Source: Arenicellales bacterium | Lineage (GTDB): Bacteria; Pseudomonadota; Gammaproteobacteria; Arenicellales; JAJDZL01 | Length of the DNA stretch: 64,000 bases | Direction of reading: 5' to 3' | NCBI GenBank assembly: GCA_958295885.1 | Contig: OY282380.1 | Location: 2,356,001 to 2,420,000 of the forward strand | Shown: positions 1-9,454 of the stretch, piece after piece | How the letters are laid out: each line of letters opens with the position of its first letter | Numbering within the stretch: the first letter of the stretch is position 1 | The notes under the pieces: model-generated | Told to the model about the DNA's origin: nothing | What the model saw: only the letters and a program-made list of their open reading frames with translations | The model's database searches: none | Position numbers and translations under genes: made by a program

Positions 1-470
1 AGCTCCAAGACAAAGACGCAATCAAATTCCTGGCCCTTAACTGACTTAACGTTCAAAACATATATGCCAGCGTTCAAAACACTTGTGGAATCTTCGTTCC
101 GAGTGCTATGAAAGTAGATAAATTTCTGATTTCTCGGCAACGACTTTTCAAATAACGAATAAAATTTATTCCCAGTTTTACTGTTTTTTACGACAATTCC
201 GATACTGCCACCTCGAACTCTAAACCAGTCGGATTTCAATTTCGCGGTGATTTCATGACTTGGTGATAGATTTAATATGGGGAGTTTACCTAATGATTTA
301 CGAACAGCTGTAGCAACAGGAATACATACCTTGTGGAAATGCTCCGCTCAATTTACAATTTCGAGAGTGTTTCGATGGTTTCGTTGAAGAATAGTAGATT
401 AATTCAGCTGCGTAGAAGTTTTTACCTCTGTAGGTGAACAGAATTCATCTTCAATTGCCTGTTCTACATC
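1..470 (-). pseudogene. Superfamily 1 DNA helicase remnant
   Basis: Reading the minus strand from about 338 to 1 gives an open frame that carries the C-terminal helicase signature NVKSVKGQEFDCVFVLE, typical of UvrD/RecD-like SF1 helicases. The frame runs off the window edge. Just upstream (about 340-470) the homologous reading continues only by switching frames, and one frame there gives a helicase-like NETIETLSKL. No start codon or ribosome site fits. It is therefore most likely a frameshifted 3' part of a helicase gene rather than a working one. Family assignment rests on one motif. Confidence 0.5.
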
Positions 471-890
471 GCAAAAATCGTTATCGAAATTGACACAAAT
501 CAAGCGAAGAATTCAAAATCCACATTCAGGTCCGTGAAATTCAACCTAACTCAGGAAAGTGATCGCCGGTCTAATCCAACCGTCTGCGGACCAAATCTAG
601 TAATTTTCGAATTCGCAGGAACGTTCGGATCGCCGAATTTCAAAATTCCTCGAAAAGGAAATAAACAGCTGTTCGGGTCGCAGCGATAGTTACCCACAAA
701 GAAACCACGCTCTGCCAGCTCACTGAAATTTGAGTTGCGGAAGCTCTCGCGTTGCAAACATCGGTCCCGGCAGCCGATTATCGTCAGCTTCCTTGGTTTC
801 TTGTTCTGCTGCCGTCACCTTGTGTTTCTCATCAACCATCAAGCTGGCTTGTGATGCACCAGCATTCGTTGATTCCGTCGGGATTCCAGA
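471..890. other. No convincing gene
   Basis: A 68-codon minus-strand frame at 551-757 and short frames downstream of the DUF3280-like gene show no recognisable domain. The sequence is probably decayed coding DNA or intergenic. Confidence 0.4.
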
Positions 891-1400
891 CTACAAATTG
901 TCAATGTTCAGCTTGTTTCTTATGATATAGCGTACGCCTCGCGTCCAAGACTCGTCCGTATCACCCCTAATTCCTACCCGCACCGCCCGAACTGGAACAT
1001 TCTGATGGGCGTCAGTGACCGAAATCGCAACAGCCATTATGAGTGTGCTCACTTTTTGAATTCTACCCAGGAATGCATAATCACCACCGAGCTGAAATGC
1101 TATTTTTGATTCACATCCATTGCATTTTCGAAGGGGATGACGTTTCTGAATCAGCTCTTTGGCGGGTTCGGTGGAAACAATTTCAAAATCCCCTTGTTCA
1201 ACCAGCAGGTCCTTGAGCAGCTGTGTAACGAGTTGAATCCTAGCCGGATGCTCCGGCAGTTCGCCTTCACCGCTCGTATCTGCGATTTCAAAATCAAAAA
1301 CGACAGCTTTCTTTTTCAAGCCATCTGCCTGGATGCCCGAAGAATATCCCAGAGCCAGAAACAGCGCGAATAAAAATGCCAGAGTACGTTTTAGATGCAT
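891..1400 (-). CDS. DUF3280/DUF2380-like secreted protein
   Basis: This 169-residue protein has a clear N-terminal signal peptide (hydrophobic stretch at residues 5-25 ending in IQADG), so it should be periplasmic. The body begins KKKAVVFDFEIADTSGEGE and is followed by a predicted alpha/beta domain with a Cys pair (CNGC, about residue 93). This fits the DUF3280/DUF2380 group of secreted proteins that recur beside PQQ-dependent alcohol dehydrogenase systems. It lies about 90 bp downstream of the SoxH-like hydrolase on the same strand, and that pair is typical of quinoprotein relay loci. Its biochemical role is unknown. The family call is from memory of the motif and context. Confidence 0.65.
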   Translation of the reverse strand: MHLKRTLAFLFALFLALGYSSGIQADGLKKKAVVFDFEIADTSGEGELPEHPARIQLVTQLLKDLLVEQGDFEIVSTEPAKELIQKRHPLRKCNGCESKIAFQLGGDYAFLGRIQKVSTLIMAVAISVTDAHQNVPVRAVRVGIRGDTDESWTRGVRYIIRNKLNIDNL

Positions 1401-1492
1401 ATTCTATGCCTGATTTGATTTATGGAATACAAGTTCGCTGTGATCAGCTTGGTAAATTGATTGATTTCAAAAACTGCCCAAATCCTAGAAAT

Positions 1493-2452
1493 TCATTCCC
1501 ATTCCAATTCGGAATATGCCTTCAAAACGTTTCTAGGATGAGAGTCGCGAAACAGCAGCCAACCATCCGAGTTTTCCGATTCCGCAATGCTTAAAGCCTG
1601 TCCGGCGCTTTTTCCTTGCTGAAGCATATCGCGGACTGCTGCGACTAAATTTTCAAGATAAGCTAACATTTTCGAACCGCCAGATGGCCAGTCTCGAACA
1701 ACGCTGCCATGACCTGGGATCACCAAGTCCGCATTGGCATCCCGCATTGATTTCAGCAATTTGATCCAACCGGTAGCGCTGCCATCCACAACCGGAGTTC
1801 GGTCAATAAATAGAAGGTCTGACAACCACAGTGTTTTGGTGTTGTAGTCAAATACGCTGAGATCATTGTCGGTATGGGCGGTTTCATGTGCACGGATGAG
1901 TAATTTCCGCTGCCCGAGATCAATCGTCGTCTCCGATTCTACCAGCAGCGTCGGCACGACGATGGTTTCGACCTCATTGTCACCGAGCACTTCTTTGGAC
2001 CGTTCGACATAAAAACTTCCTCTCTGCAAAATGGCGTTGGGCAATCGATGATGCCCGACAATCTCAGGTTTTGCATCAAGAAAGGGCGGGGTGCCCAGTG
2101 CGTGGTCGGGATGAATGTGCGTGATGATGACGTAACGAATCGGCAGCGACGAAACTTCACGAATCGCGTTTTTCAGCTCTCTGCCAATCGAAACCGAACC
2201 TCCGGAATCCACGACTGCGACAGCTTCGGAACCGACGATGAAGCCGATATTCGCAATATCACCCAGATTGCTGCGATCTGGGTTTTCGTGTTTGCCAAAA
2301 TGCACGAAAATCCCAGGCGCCATTTCTGAAACTCTAATCAGGTCTGCCAGAACCAACCGCGGCGCAAAGAAACAGAGCGCGGTCGCAATGAGGTAAATTC
2401 CGAGATTGAAAAAGTTTCTGTGGCTGCGCTGCATGAAAAAGTTTATCTCCAA
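1493..2452 (-). CDS. Quinoprotein relay metallo-beta-lactamase-fold hydrolase (SoxH-like)
   Basis: This is a 319-residue metallo-beta-lactamase-fold protein with an N-terminal signal/anchor (residues 12-36), so it acts in the periplasm. The zinc motif HIHPDH sits at residues 112-117, and later metal ligands are visible in AHETAHTDND and IPGHG. It matches the 'quinoprotein relay system zinc metallohydrolase' group, SoxH relatives that co-occur with PQQ dehydrogenases and SoxYZ-like carriers. The carrier and dehydrogenase lie at 17.6-21.3 kb, so the relay genes are split here. Met7 is an alternative start. The substrate is unknown; a carrier-bound sulfur adduct is a reasonable guess from SoxH kinship. 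Confidence 0.8.
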   Translation of the reverse strand: MEINFFMQRSHRNFFNLGIYLIATALCFFAPRLVLADLIRVSEMAPGIFVHFGKHENPDRSNLGDIANIGFIVGSEAVAVVDSGGSVSIGRELKNAIREVSSLPIRYVIITHIHPDHALGTPPFLDAKPEIVGHHRLPNAILQRGSFYVERSKEVLGDNEVETIVVPTLLVESETTIDLGQRKLLIRAHETAHTDNDLSVFDYNTKTLWLSDLLFIDRTPVVDGSATGWIKLLKSMRDANADLVIPGHGSVVRDWPSGGSKMLAYLENLVAAVRDMLQQGKSAGQALSIAESENSDGWLLFRDSHPRNVLKAYSELEWE

Positions 2453-2564
2453 CTACTCAATTTATTGTATACAAGTGAGTTCTTCAGCTTAGTGCAATTG
2501 CAACTCACCGAGAGTGAATGCGTTTCAATCACCTATGAAGAAAAGTGCAGTCTTCATTCCTCGT

Positions 2565-3743
2565 TCAGTCTATAACGATCAGCTCCCGCCTCACGTTACA
2601 TAGTCGTTCACCACCTTGTTCGCCAACTACAAAAGGTTCAGATACAGCACAGCCCAAATCCTCCAGCCACACGCCGGATTGAAAGTGGAAACACATTCCA
2701 ACCTGTAATTCCGTTTGATCGCCAGGGCGCAGGCTGCATGTTCGTTCACCCCAGTCAGGTGGATATCCGACGCCGATTGAATATCCGACGCGGCTCTCTT
2801 TTACGATGCCATTTCGATTCAGTACCGCCTGCCAGGCTGCTTCTACCATTTCACAGGTATTGCCCGGCTTTGCCACTTCCAGACCCTTATCGACGCCTTC
2901 AACAATGATGTTCGCTAAATTTAATATGCTTTTTGGCGGTTTGCCAAGATGAACCGTACGGGTCAAGGGAACGTTATAGCGCCGTCTTACTCCTGCGATT
3001 TCAATCATGACCAGCTCATCTTCCGGCAAAGGTGCGTCCGACCAGGTCAAATGCGGAGTGCTGGTGCCTTCACCGACTTGAATGAGCGGACACAAAGAAG
3101 TGTAATCACCGCCACAGTTTTCGACTCCGGAAATCTGTGAACGATAGATTTCAGCGATCACCTTATTCTGAGGAACGCCCGCATGAATCTTGGATATGCC
3201 GGAGTTCATGGCATTGCTGGCAATCCGTCCAGCGTCTCGCATCAATCCAACCTCTTTATCCGATTTGATCAGTCTGGCCCAATTGACAAGGTCATGATTA
3301 TTGCGAATGCGCGCATTCGGCAGGGCGATCACCAAAGTCCGGTGGCATCGGGCTGTGTAGTAGTGTGCGTCCATTTCAACACCAATGCGTTGGTTGTTCC
3401 AAGCTTTTGAGCGAATGAAATCACTCAGTTCGTCATATGGATGACGGTTCGGATGCTGAACCAATGCTTCTGAGAATGGCAGAATGTTTTCAATAGGAAG
3501 ATCAGTCGTGACTTCAGCTGCTTTTGCATCCTGAGCGCGGCCAAACCAAAATGGCCAGTCCTCATCAAGATGCACCAGTACGCACTGGGGGACATAAAAA
3601 GACCATCCGTCGTATCCAGTCAGCCAGTACATGTTGCTTGGGTCCTGACAGATGATCAGATCAAAACCGTTGGTTTCCATACGCAGTTTGACGTCGCGGA
3701 TACGTTGGGCGTATTCGTCCACGCTGAACAGTTTTTCAAACAT
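2565..3743 (-). CDS. doeA: Ectoine hydrolase-like M24-fold protein (DoeA/EutD family)
   Basis: This 392-residue cytosolic protein has a creatinase N domain and a pita-bread C domain. Strings such as DPSNMYWLTGYDGWSFYV, TPHLTWSDAPL and YPPDWGERTCSLRPGDQT are hallmarks of DoeA, which opens the ectoine ring to N-acetyl-diaminobutyrate. The metal ligands of true M24 peptidases are replaced: MIEIAG where IDxG is usual, VPLTRT where SDxTRT is usual, and FHFQSG where the EPG glutamate is usual. This fits DoeA, described as metal-independent. It is the last gene of the minus-strand transporter/Eut operon, 17 bp after eutC. No DoeB-like deacetylase follows, so the true substrate may be a relative of ectoine. 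Confidence 0.82.
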   Translation of the reverse strand: MFEKLFSVDEYAQRIRDVKLRMETNGFDLIICQDPSNMYWLTGYDGWSFYVPQCVLVHLDEDWPFWFGRAQDAKAAEVTTDLPIENILPFSEALVQHPNRHPYDELSDFIRSKAWNNQRIGVEMDAHYYTARCHRTLVIALPNARIRNNHDLVNWARLIKSDKEVGLMRDAGRIASNAMNSGISKIHAGVPQNKVIAEIYRSQISGVENCGGDYTSLCPLIQVGEGTSTPHLTWSDAPLPEDELVMIEIAGVRRRYNVPLTRTVHLGKPPKSILNLANIIVEGVDKGLEVAKPGNTCEMVEAAWQAVLNRNGIVKESRVGYSIGVGYPPDWGERTCSLRPGDQTELQVGMCFHFQSGVWLEDLGCAVSEPFVVGEQGGERLCNVRRELIVID

Positions 3744-3760
3744 TGGCTCGTTCCAAAAAG

Positions 3761-4786
3761 TTAGGATTTGATGGTTAGTCCGACTTCAGACTGCTGTGCA
3801 CGCGCGCTCGCAAAATTTGCAATCGCCGTGTCTTGCACTCCTGTGCCGGTAAGGTCGCAGATCGTGATAGACTCGTCTGACCCGCGTCCTTTTCTCATTC
3901 CGGCAGCAATCTCTCCCAGCTCTGGATACGAACCGTTTGGGTCAGCTGTGCCGGCAAGCAGGGCGTGGTGAAGTTCCCCGAGATTCTCAGTTTGAGATCG
4001 TCGGTCGGGAACGTATGGATCAGCGGTCAGGAAACACTTTGGGTCCAGTTCGTTCTTGTGGGCCTGATCTGAACCCATCGCCGTGATGTGCTGGCCGGGC
4101 CGCAGCCAACTGCTCATGATCAGCGGTGATGTGGATGGAGTCGTTGTAACAACGATGTCTGCTGTGGCGACCGCGGACTCAAGGTCATCCGCAGCCGCAA
4201 CCGGCATCTCAAGTTTTTCCGAAAGTTCGGAACTTGCCAATGCCGCTTTTTCCGGATTTCGAGCCCAGAGTTTCGCTGATCGAATCGGCCGAACCAGACA
4301 GAGCGCCTCCAGCTGCAGACGCGACTGCTGACCGGAACCGACTATGCACACTCGCTTTGAATTCGGCCGCGACAGAAGTTTGGCTGCAACCGCACCCGCC
4401 GCAGCCGTGCGGACATCCGTCAGGTAACCGTTGTCTAACAGCACCGCTTTAACAAATCCGGTGCGCACCGAAAATAAAACCATCAAACCGGTCGTGCTCG
4501 GCAGTCCCTGCTTCGGATTGTCAAAAAAACCAGGAGACATTTTGATGGCAAAGCTGTCAAATCCCTGAACATAGGCGGTTTTAACATCTACCTCGCCGTT
4601 GAACTCCTCAATCGCCATGGAAAGAATCGGCGGCATCACTACGCTGCCTCTGGCAAGTGCGGTGAATGCCCGTTCAATGCAGTCAACTGCATCCAGATCC
4701 AAATGCACGACTTGACGGAGATCAGTTTCGGTAAGTATTTTCAATCGATTAGGCAAGAGACACCTCGTTTTTCTGCTGATGTTCAA
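3761..4786 (-). CDS. eutC: EutC-like ornithine cyclodeaminase family protein
   Basis: The product belongs to the ornithine cyclodeaminase/mu-crystallin family. A Rossmann motif VCIVGSGQQSR follows a substrate domain with the conserved VDVKTAYV and IKMSPGFFDN, and DVRTAAAGAVAAKLL is typical of EutC. EutC is part of the hydroxyectoine-to-ectoine step in ectoine-degrading bacteria. The ATG at 4786 overlaps the upstream dioxygenase gene by 38 bp; family homology seems to begin only at KILTETDL, so an internal TTG at 4744 or 4756 may be the real start. Its usual partner EutB (threonine-dehydratase-like) is absent, which makes the exact reaction uncertain. Confidence 0.78.
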   Translation of the reverse strand: MNISRKTRCLLPNRLKILTETDLRQVVHLDLDAVDCIERAFTALARGSVVMPPILSMAIEEFNGEVDVKTAYVQGFDSFAIKMSPGFFDNPKQGLPSTTGLMVLFSVRTGFVKAVLLDNGYLTDVRTAAAGAVAAKLLSRPNSKRVCIVGSGQQSRLQLEALCLVRPIRSAKLWARNPEKAALASSELSEKLEMPVAAADDLESAVATADIVVTTTPSTSPLIMSSWLRPGQHITAMGSDQAHKNELDPKCFLTADPYVPDRRSQTENLGELHHALLAGTADPNGSYPELGEIAAGMRKGRGSDESITICDLTGTGVQDTAIANFASARAQQSEVGLTIKS

Positions 4787-5645
4787 AAATGGAAGTGTAT
4801 CCGTCAGACCAGTCCGGCGGAAGCGGAACCATCAGCTCTTCATGGTGTGCGATTCCTGGTTCCTTCCCTCTTACGAGACGTCGATAACGGGAACTCGGGT
4901 AGGCAGGCGCCGTGTATGGAATCGCGTCAGCGGCACCGTATGTAATTACGAATGCAGGACGGTTCTCATTGCTTGAGTTGGCTGCTGAACCATGGATCGT
5001 CTGACTATGATGAACTGAAACGGAACCTGGAGGGCCTAGAATTGACACCGCTTGGTTCAAAGGAAAATTCGATAGCTCTCGCTCCGAAATCGCACCCGTC
5101 CAATTTCCGTTCGCATCATAGTGTGCGAATACCTGACTTTTATGGCTGCCGGGAATGATCTGCAGCGGTCCCTGATCCGGCCTGGTGGTGTTAAGCATTA
5201 ACAGAAACTGCAGTGTTCCAGAATGTGTATGAGGATAAAATGCAATGTCTTGGTGCCACTTGACCTCAGCGCCTCCATCCGCCCATTTGAAATTTACCAT
5301 GATTTCTCGAAATCGGACATTCGGACCTAAGAGGTCGGCTGCAATGTCAGGGAGTATGGATTCCGAACACAGTTTCCAGAAGATCGGGGAAAAATCATCA
5401 AGGTAGGCGACTCGGCGCAGGCGCGGCTTTTCAGCGCAATGATCGGGTTCCAAGTCGACTTCACGAGTGGATTCTTTGAAGTCTCCTGCCATTTCGATGA
5501 TGTCGTTGAGGCCTTCTCGAAGCGCGTTCAGCCAACTGTCATCCATCAGGCCGGGAAAAGCCAAATAACCGCATTCATAATAGAATTCCCGGTCCTCCTG
5601 TGTGATGACAGAAGGCGGATGGGAGTAAATGTCTTTAAGTTTCAT
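4749..5645 (-). CDS. Phytanoyl-CoA dioxygenase (PhyH) family oxygenase
   Basis: This is a 298-residue Fe(II)/2-oxoglutarate-dependent oxygenase. The iron ligands are visible as WHQD (His131, Asp133) and a distal His near 218 in HHSQTIHGS, followed by the 2-oxoglutarate-binding Arg229. LQIIPGSHKS is a typical PhyH element. It is not the ectoine hydroxylase EctD, whose signature FHSDFETWH is missing. It sits between eutA and eutC in the same operon (30 bp after eutA, overlapping eutC), where EutB and EutE would normally be found. It probably hydroxylates or demethylates the compound that the operon degrades; the substrate is unknown. Confidence 0.8.
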   Translation of the reverse strand: MKLKDIYSHPPSVITQEDREFYYECGYLAFPGLMDDSWLNALREGLNDIIEMAGDFKESTREVDLEPDHCAEKPRLRRVAYLDDFSPIFWKLCSESILPDIAADLLGPNVRFREIMVNFKWADGGAEVKWHQDIAFYPHTHSGTLQFLLMLNTTRPDQGPLQIIPGSHKSQVFAHYDANGNWTGAISERELSNFPLNQAVSILGPPGSVSVHHSQTIHGSAANSSNENRPAFVITYGAADAIPYTAPAYPSSRYRRLVRGKEPGIAHHEELMVPLPPDWSDGYTSIFEHQQKNEVSLA

Positions 5646-5675
5646 GGAGAATTCTCTGCAGGCGCTCCGACTTTC

Positions 5676-6473
5676 CTAAGAACAATTGGGAACTTGTCGC
5701 AACAGGCTGCCAAAGCCTTCTATCGCTGAAGGATAGCCTGCGGCGCGCACGGACTGCCAAAACAGTGCCTGATTCGCAGTGACAACGGGGATTCCGATCG
5801 ACCGTTCGATCGAGTCCACTACATCCACAGCGCGAATTGCAGTGCAGGAGATGAACAAAGCCTCTGCCTGCTGAGAGTCTGCATCCAGGGCTGCGTCGTA
5901 AATTGCTTTTGGCGGAACTCTCGCCATCGCCTCGTTGTCAGCAAGCAGGAAACTGTGAAAGGCTACAATTTCGAATCCCGATTTTTGCAGATAGCCGGCG
6001 ATGGGTGCGTTCACATTGTCGGTATAAGGAGTGAGCACGGCGATCTTTCGAGCATTCATTCGGTTCAGTGCTGCAATCGCGGCTGTAATTGGCGTAATTA
6101 CTGGAATTCCTGGGCGCACAGCATGAATTTGACGCGCAACTGTGTCGTAACCCAAAATTACCGTGCCCGAAGTGCAGCTGTACGCGACTGCGTCCAACCG
6201 CGATCCTGGAATCAGAAGTGACGCGCTTCGGGTCAGCTCAGGTTTCATCGCCATCAGATTTTCTACGGAACAGATTTCTGCATTTGGAACCCGCGAAACG
6301 AAAATGCTGATGTCGTCACTGTCAGCCATGTTGTTGAAATCGCGTTCTGTCGCCAGATCATTGGATAGTGCGAGTAATCCGATACGGTAAATTCCCGGGC
6401 CGCCGTCAAATTCGAACGCACATTTTACGGGTATCGATACCTTTGGTTTTTCCCTCGTTTGAACGGTGTTCAT
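5676..6473 (-). CDS. eutA: EutA-like Asp/Glu racemase-fold protein
   Basis: This 265-residue protein belongs to the arylmalonate decarboxylase/maleate isomerase superfamily, with the two catalytic cysteines at Cys100 (AYSCTSGT) and Cys210 (FISCTAIRA). The pattern RIGLLALSND and the C-terminal TANQALFWQSVRAAG match EutA, proposed to act with EutB and EutC in hydroxyectoine use. It follows the ABC ATPase gene by 23 bp and precedes the PhyH gene by 30 bp, so it should be co-transcribed. The molecular role of EutA is only inferred in the literature, and here EutB is missing. Confidence 0.78.
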   Translation of the reverse strand: MNTVQTREKPKVSIPVKCAFEFDGGPGIYRIGLLALSNDLATERDFNNMADSDDISIFVSRVPNAEICSVENLMAMKPELTRSASLLIPGSRLDAVAYSCTSGTVILGYDTVARQIHAVRPGIPVITPITAAIAALNRMNARKIAVLTPYTDNVNAPIAGYLQKSGFEIVAFHSFLLADNEAMARVPPKAIYDAALDADSQQAEALFISCTAIRAVDVVDSIERSIGIPVVTANQALFWQSVRAAGYPSAIEGFGSLLRQVPNCS

Positions 6474-6496
6474 TGTATTCTCCGAGATTTTGTAGA

Positions 6497-7579
6497 TTAA
6501 GAACTGGCAGCGACGACAATGCAGTCGCTCGGTCGAAACGCAAGACTGATCGTATTTCCACAGTGGTCGAGCGCCTGCCCGGTAAATTGTTCACTGACCG
6601 TCACCATGCAGCCATTGTCCAGTTCTGCTACCAAATGAATGTCAGCGCCCAAATGAGCAACATTTCGAACAGCGCCTCGCAATTGATTGATGCAACCGGC
6701 CTGATGGCCAAAATTACTGTTGGTTCTTATTCGTTCCGGTCGGATGCAGACTTCATAACTTTCAGCATGGATTTCAGGGTCAGGCACTGATATGGACAGG
6801 TTCCCTGCCAGTGTGAATTCACATAGTCCTTCACCGTTCGGCTGACCCAGCTTGCCAGACAGCCAGTTCGAACGACCGATGAATTCTGCTACGAATTTTG
6901 TTCTTGGATTTCTGTAAACTTCTGTAGGTGCACCAATCTGGGCTATGCGTCCTTCACTCATAACAACCAATGTATCACCCAGGCTCATTGCTTCTTCCTG
7001 GTCATGTGTAACGATGATGGTGGTTGCATCTACTGTTGACAGAATCTGTTTCAGCTCAATGCGCAGTTCCTGCCGCAGCTTCGCATCCAGTGCGGATAGG
7101 GGTTCGTCCAGCAAAACGACTTCCGGGCTGGTTGCCAGCGCGCGTGCCAGCGCGACTCTCTGCTGCTGACCGCCGGACAGCTGTAAAGGGCGACGGTTTT
7201 CAAATCCACTGAGCTGAACGAGATTCAGCATTTCAGATACGCGATTTCCAATTTCACTGCGTGCGTAGCGGCGGCGCTTCAAGCCATATGCGATATTCTG
7301 TTCTACGTTCAGGTGTGGGAACAGAGCATAGTCTTGAAACAATAGACCGACGTTGCGCTCATATGGACGTTTGCCCAACATACTCTGTCCGGCTATCAGA
7401 ATGTCACCTTCGGTGGGTTCTTCAAAACCGGCAATCATTCGAAGCGTGGTTGTTTTCCCGCATCCTGACGGGCCGAGCAGCGACAGAATTTTTCCTTTTT
7501 CAAGACTGAAAGATGCCTGCTGAACAGCTGTGAGACTGCCAAATCGTTTGGTTACGTTCTTGAGTTCGACGACAGACAT
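6497..7579 (-). CDS. ABC transporter ATPase, PotA-like (polyamine/Fe3+/opine type)
   Basis: This is the energising subunit of an ABC importer. It has Walker A GPSGCGKTT, the ABC signature LSGGQQQR, Walker B VVLLDEPLSALD, the switch His in IIVTHDQEE, and a C-terminal TOBE-like regulatory domain (from about residue 240). The length of 360 residues is normal for the PotA/UgpC group. The start at 7579 gives MSVVELKN and leaves an 11-bp gap to the permease gene; an in-frame ATG at 7627 would overlap that gene and is less likely. It works with the two permeases and the Tat-exported binding protein upstream. The cargo is probably a cationic or zwitterionic osmolyte degraded by the downstream enzymes. 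Confidence 0.88.
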   Translation of the reverse strand: MSVVELKNVTKRFGSLTAVQQASFSLEKGKILSLLGPSGCGKTTTLRMIAGFEEPTEGDILIAGQSMLGKRPYERNVGLLFQDYALFPHLNVEQNIAYGLKRRRYARSEIGNRVSEMLNLVQLSGFENRRPLQLSGGQQQRVALARALATSPEVVLLDEPLSALDAKLRQELRIELKQILSTVDATTIIVTHDQEEAMSLGDTLVVMSEGRIAQIGAPTEVYRNPRTKFVAEFIGRSNWLSGKLGQPNGEGLCEFTLAGNLSISVPDPEIHAESYEVCIRPERIRTNSNFGHQAGCINQLRGAVRNVAHLGADIHLVAELDNGCMVTVSEQFTGQALDHCGNTISLAFRPSDCIVVAASS

Positions 7580-7589
7580 AATTCGCTTT

Positions 7590-8414
7590 CTAAGATCTGT
7601 AAACTCCACCACCGACGACGCGTTCAAGACCGACGATAAAGTCCAGAACCAGTATCAGGCCAATTGTAAAAATCATGAGAACGACGGAGGCTGCCGCAAT
7701 CGTAAGATCAAAGTTAGTACGCATCATGCTCACCATCGCAACAGGTAAAGTATAAGTGCTGGGAGAAGTCAGAAACAGGCTTACGGCGACATCGTCCATC
7801 GAGAACGCAAAAGCGAATACAGCACCAGCGACGATGCCCGTCCGCGCCAGCGGAAAAGTCACATCCCAAAATGCCTGACGTTCATTCGCGCCTAAAACCA
7901 TCGCTGCTTCGGTCAAGGTCTTACGAATTCCCGTTAGTCCGGCAAGAGTGGTTCTGACTGCATAAGGGAAAGTGATGATGATGTGTCCTGCGATCAGGCG
8001 TGGATATCCTTGAAATACGCCGATCAGAGCGAAAAACAACAGCAGTGCGAATCCGATTACGACCGCTGGCACGATCAATGGTGAAAGGAACACCGTTTCG
8101 AGCAGCTGTTTGCCCGGAAATTCGTAACGATCAATCACGATCGCTGCACAAACTCCCGCGAATGTTGACACGGATGCTGCAATAACGGCCAATATCAAAC
8201 TCGTTTTCAATCCTGTCAGGTAGTAAGCATCCGAAAAAAATCTGGCGTACCATTGAAGAGAAAATTCTGTTGGGGGAAATTTTCCCAAATATCCGCGGGC
8301 ATCAAACGACATCAGAATCGAAACCAGTATGGGTGCAACGAGAAACGCCAAGGTGAGAATGATGGCGCCAACGACAGCCCACATTCCAAAATTGTCGATA
8401 TATCGATTAATCAT
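7590..8414 (-). CDS. ABC transporter permease, PotC-like
   Basis: This inner-membrane protein of 274 residues has about six predicted transmembrane segments and the EAA loop that contacts the ATPase (EAAMVLGANERQAFWDVTFPL). It belongs to the polyamine/ferric-ion/opine importer permease family. It forms the translocation pore with the partner permease 10 bp upstream. The opening residues (MWAVVGAIILTLAFLVAPILVS) form the first helix. Cargo cannot be read from the sequence. Confidence 0.87.
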   Translation of the reverse strand: MINRYIDNFGMWAVVGAIILTLAFLVAPILVSILMSFDARGYLGKFPPTEFSLQWYARFFSDAYYLTGLKTSLILAVIAASVSTFAGVCAAIVIDRYEFPGKQLLETVFLSPLIVPAVVIGFALLLFFALIGVFQGYPRLIAGHIIITFPYAVRTTLAGLTGIRKTLTEAAMVLGANERQAFWDVTFPLARTGIVAGAVFAFAFSMDDVAVSLFLTSPSTYTLPVAMVSMMRTNFDLTIAAASVVLMIFTIGLILVLDFIVGLERVVGGGVYRS

Positions 8415-8423
8415 CGCACTGAT

Positions 8424-9275
8424 TTAGTCTTGACTCCAGCGTGAGTTCACGAAATAAGTGACGCCATAAATGATTGCAAGAGACAGGACAAGCATGATGA
8501 TTGAAATTGCGGAACCGCTGGGATAGTTGGCGATTTCGCTGAATCGGGCATATATCAGATTGGAGACAAAAAGTATTTTCCCTTTCCCTAGAATCATGGG
8601 AACGACAAACGCGGACAGACAGAGCGTAAATGAAATCAGGAACGCTGAAAGCAGTCCGGGAATGCAAAGTGGTACGGTAATCGACAAATGCGCCATCCAT
8701 CTTGGCGCGCCGAGTGCCTGAGCAGCGTCGCTCAAACGCGGATTGACATTCTGGATCGTGCCAAGAAGGGTAAGGGCGGCGATGGGAATCAGGTAATGCA
8801 GAAGACCGAGAATGACGACCAATTCAGTGTAGAACCGGCCATTCATCGATACCCCTAGCAATCCCGATAGAATTTTTGCCAGACCTGTCGGTCCGAACGT
8901 CAGCTGAAGCGCATATACCCTCACTAGAGTGCTAAGAAACATGATGCCAATAAGAAATCCAATTGCGAATTTTCGCCAGAATTCCCGCAGCATGCGCGCA
9001 ATGACATATGCGATCGGAAATCCGAAGAACAGTCCAATGATGGACGCTATGAAGCCAATACGAGCGGTTTCGACAAAATAGAACAGATAGGTCTTATTGA
9101 ATAACTCCGTATAGTTGAACAGTGTGTACGGTGCGTCTTTAGATGCGCCGATTCGACCCGGAACGAACAGACGGAAGCTTTCTTCGACTACGTTCGCGAG
9201 CGGCAGGACCAAAAAAGCGAACAGCAGGCCCAAGCCAGGCACAAGCAGAAGAGCGGCGTTGCGATTGAATTTCAT
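8424..9275 (-). CDS. ABC transporter permease, PotB-like
   Basis: This 283-residue inner-membrane permease has a strong first helix (ALLLVPGLGLLFAFLVLPL), further hydrophobic segments and an EAA-type loop (DAAQALGAPRWMAHLSITVPL). It pairs with the PotC-like permease 10 bp downstream. About 180 bp with no gene separate it from the binding-protein gene, a gap often seen when the binding protein is made in excess. Confidence 0.87.
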   Translation of the reverse strand: MKFNRNAALLLVPGLGLLFAFLVLPLANVVEESFRLFVPGRIGASKDAPYTLFNYTELFNKTYLFYFVETARIGFIASIIGLFFGFPIAYVIARMLREFWRKFAIGFLIGIMFLSTLVRVYALQLTFGPTGLAKILSGLLGVSMNGRFYTELVVILGLLHYLIPIAALTLLGTIQNVNPRLSDAAQALGAPRWMAHLSITVPLCIPGLLSAFLISFTLCLSAFVVPMILGKGKILFVSNLIYARFSEIANYPSGSAISIIMLVLSLAIIYGVTYFVNSRWSQD

Positions 9276-9454
9276 GAATTCAGCTTACAGCAGTGCAACA
9301 AAAACCAATTTGCATGTGGTGCAGGCATCGACCGCAATTGGATGTACATTTCTTTGGAACCCGGATCCGCCGCACCGGTTGTGAACAAGGGTCATTTTCA
9401 ACGAGCTGGCTTGTTCGCAACCGGCAGCATTTCGAGCGGTTCAGAGATCTGAGC

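Noticed and set aside
4749..5645. Ectoine hydroxylase EctD for the PhyH gene
   Set aside because: The EctD signature around the iron site is absent and no ect biosynthesis genes are near.
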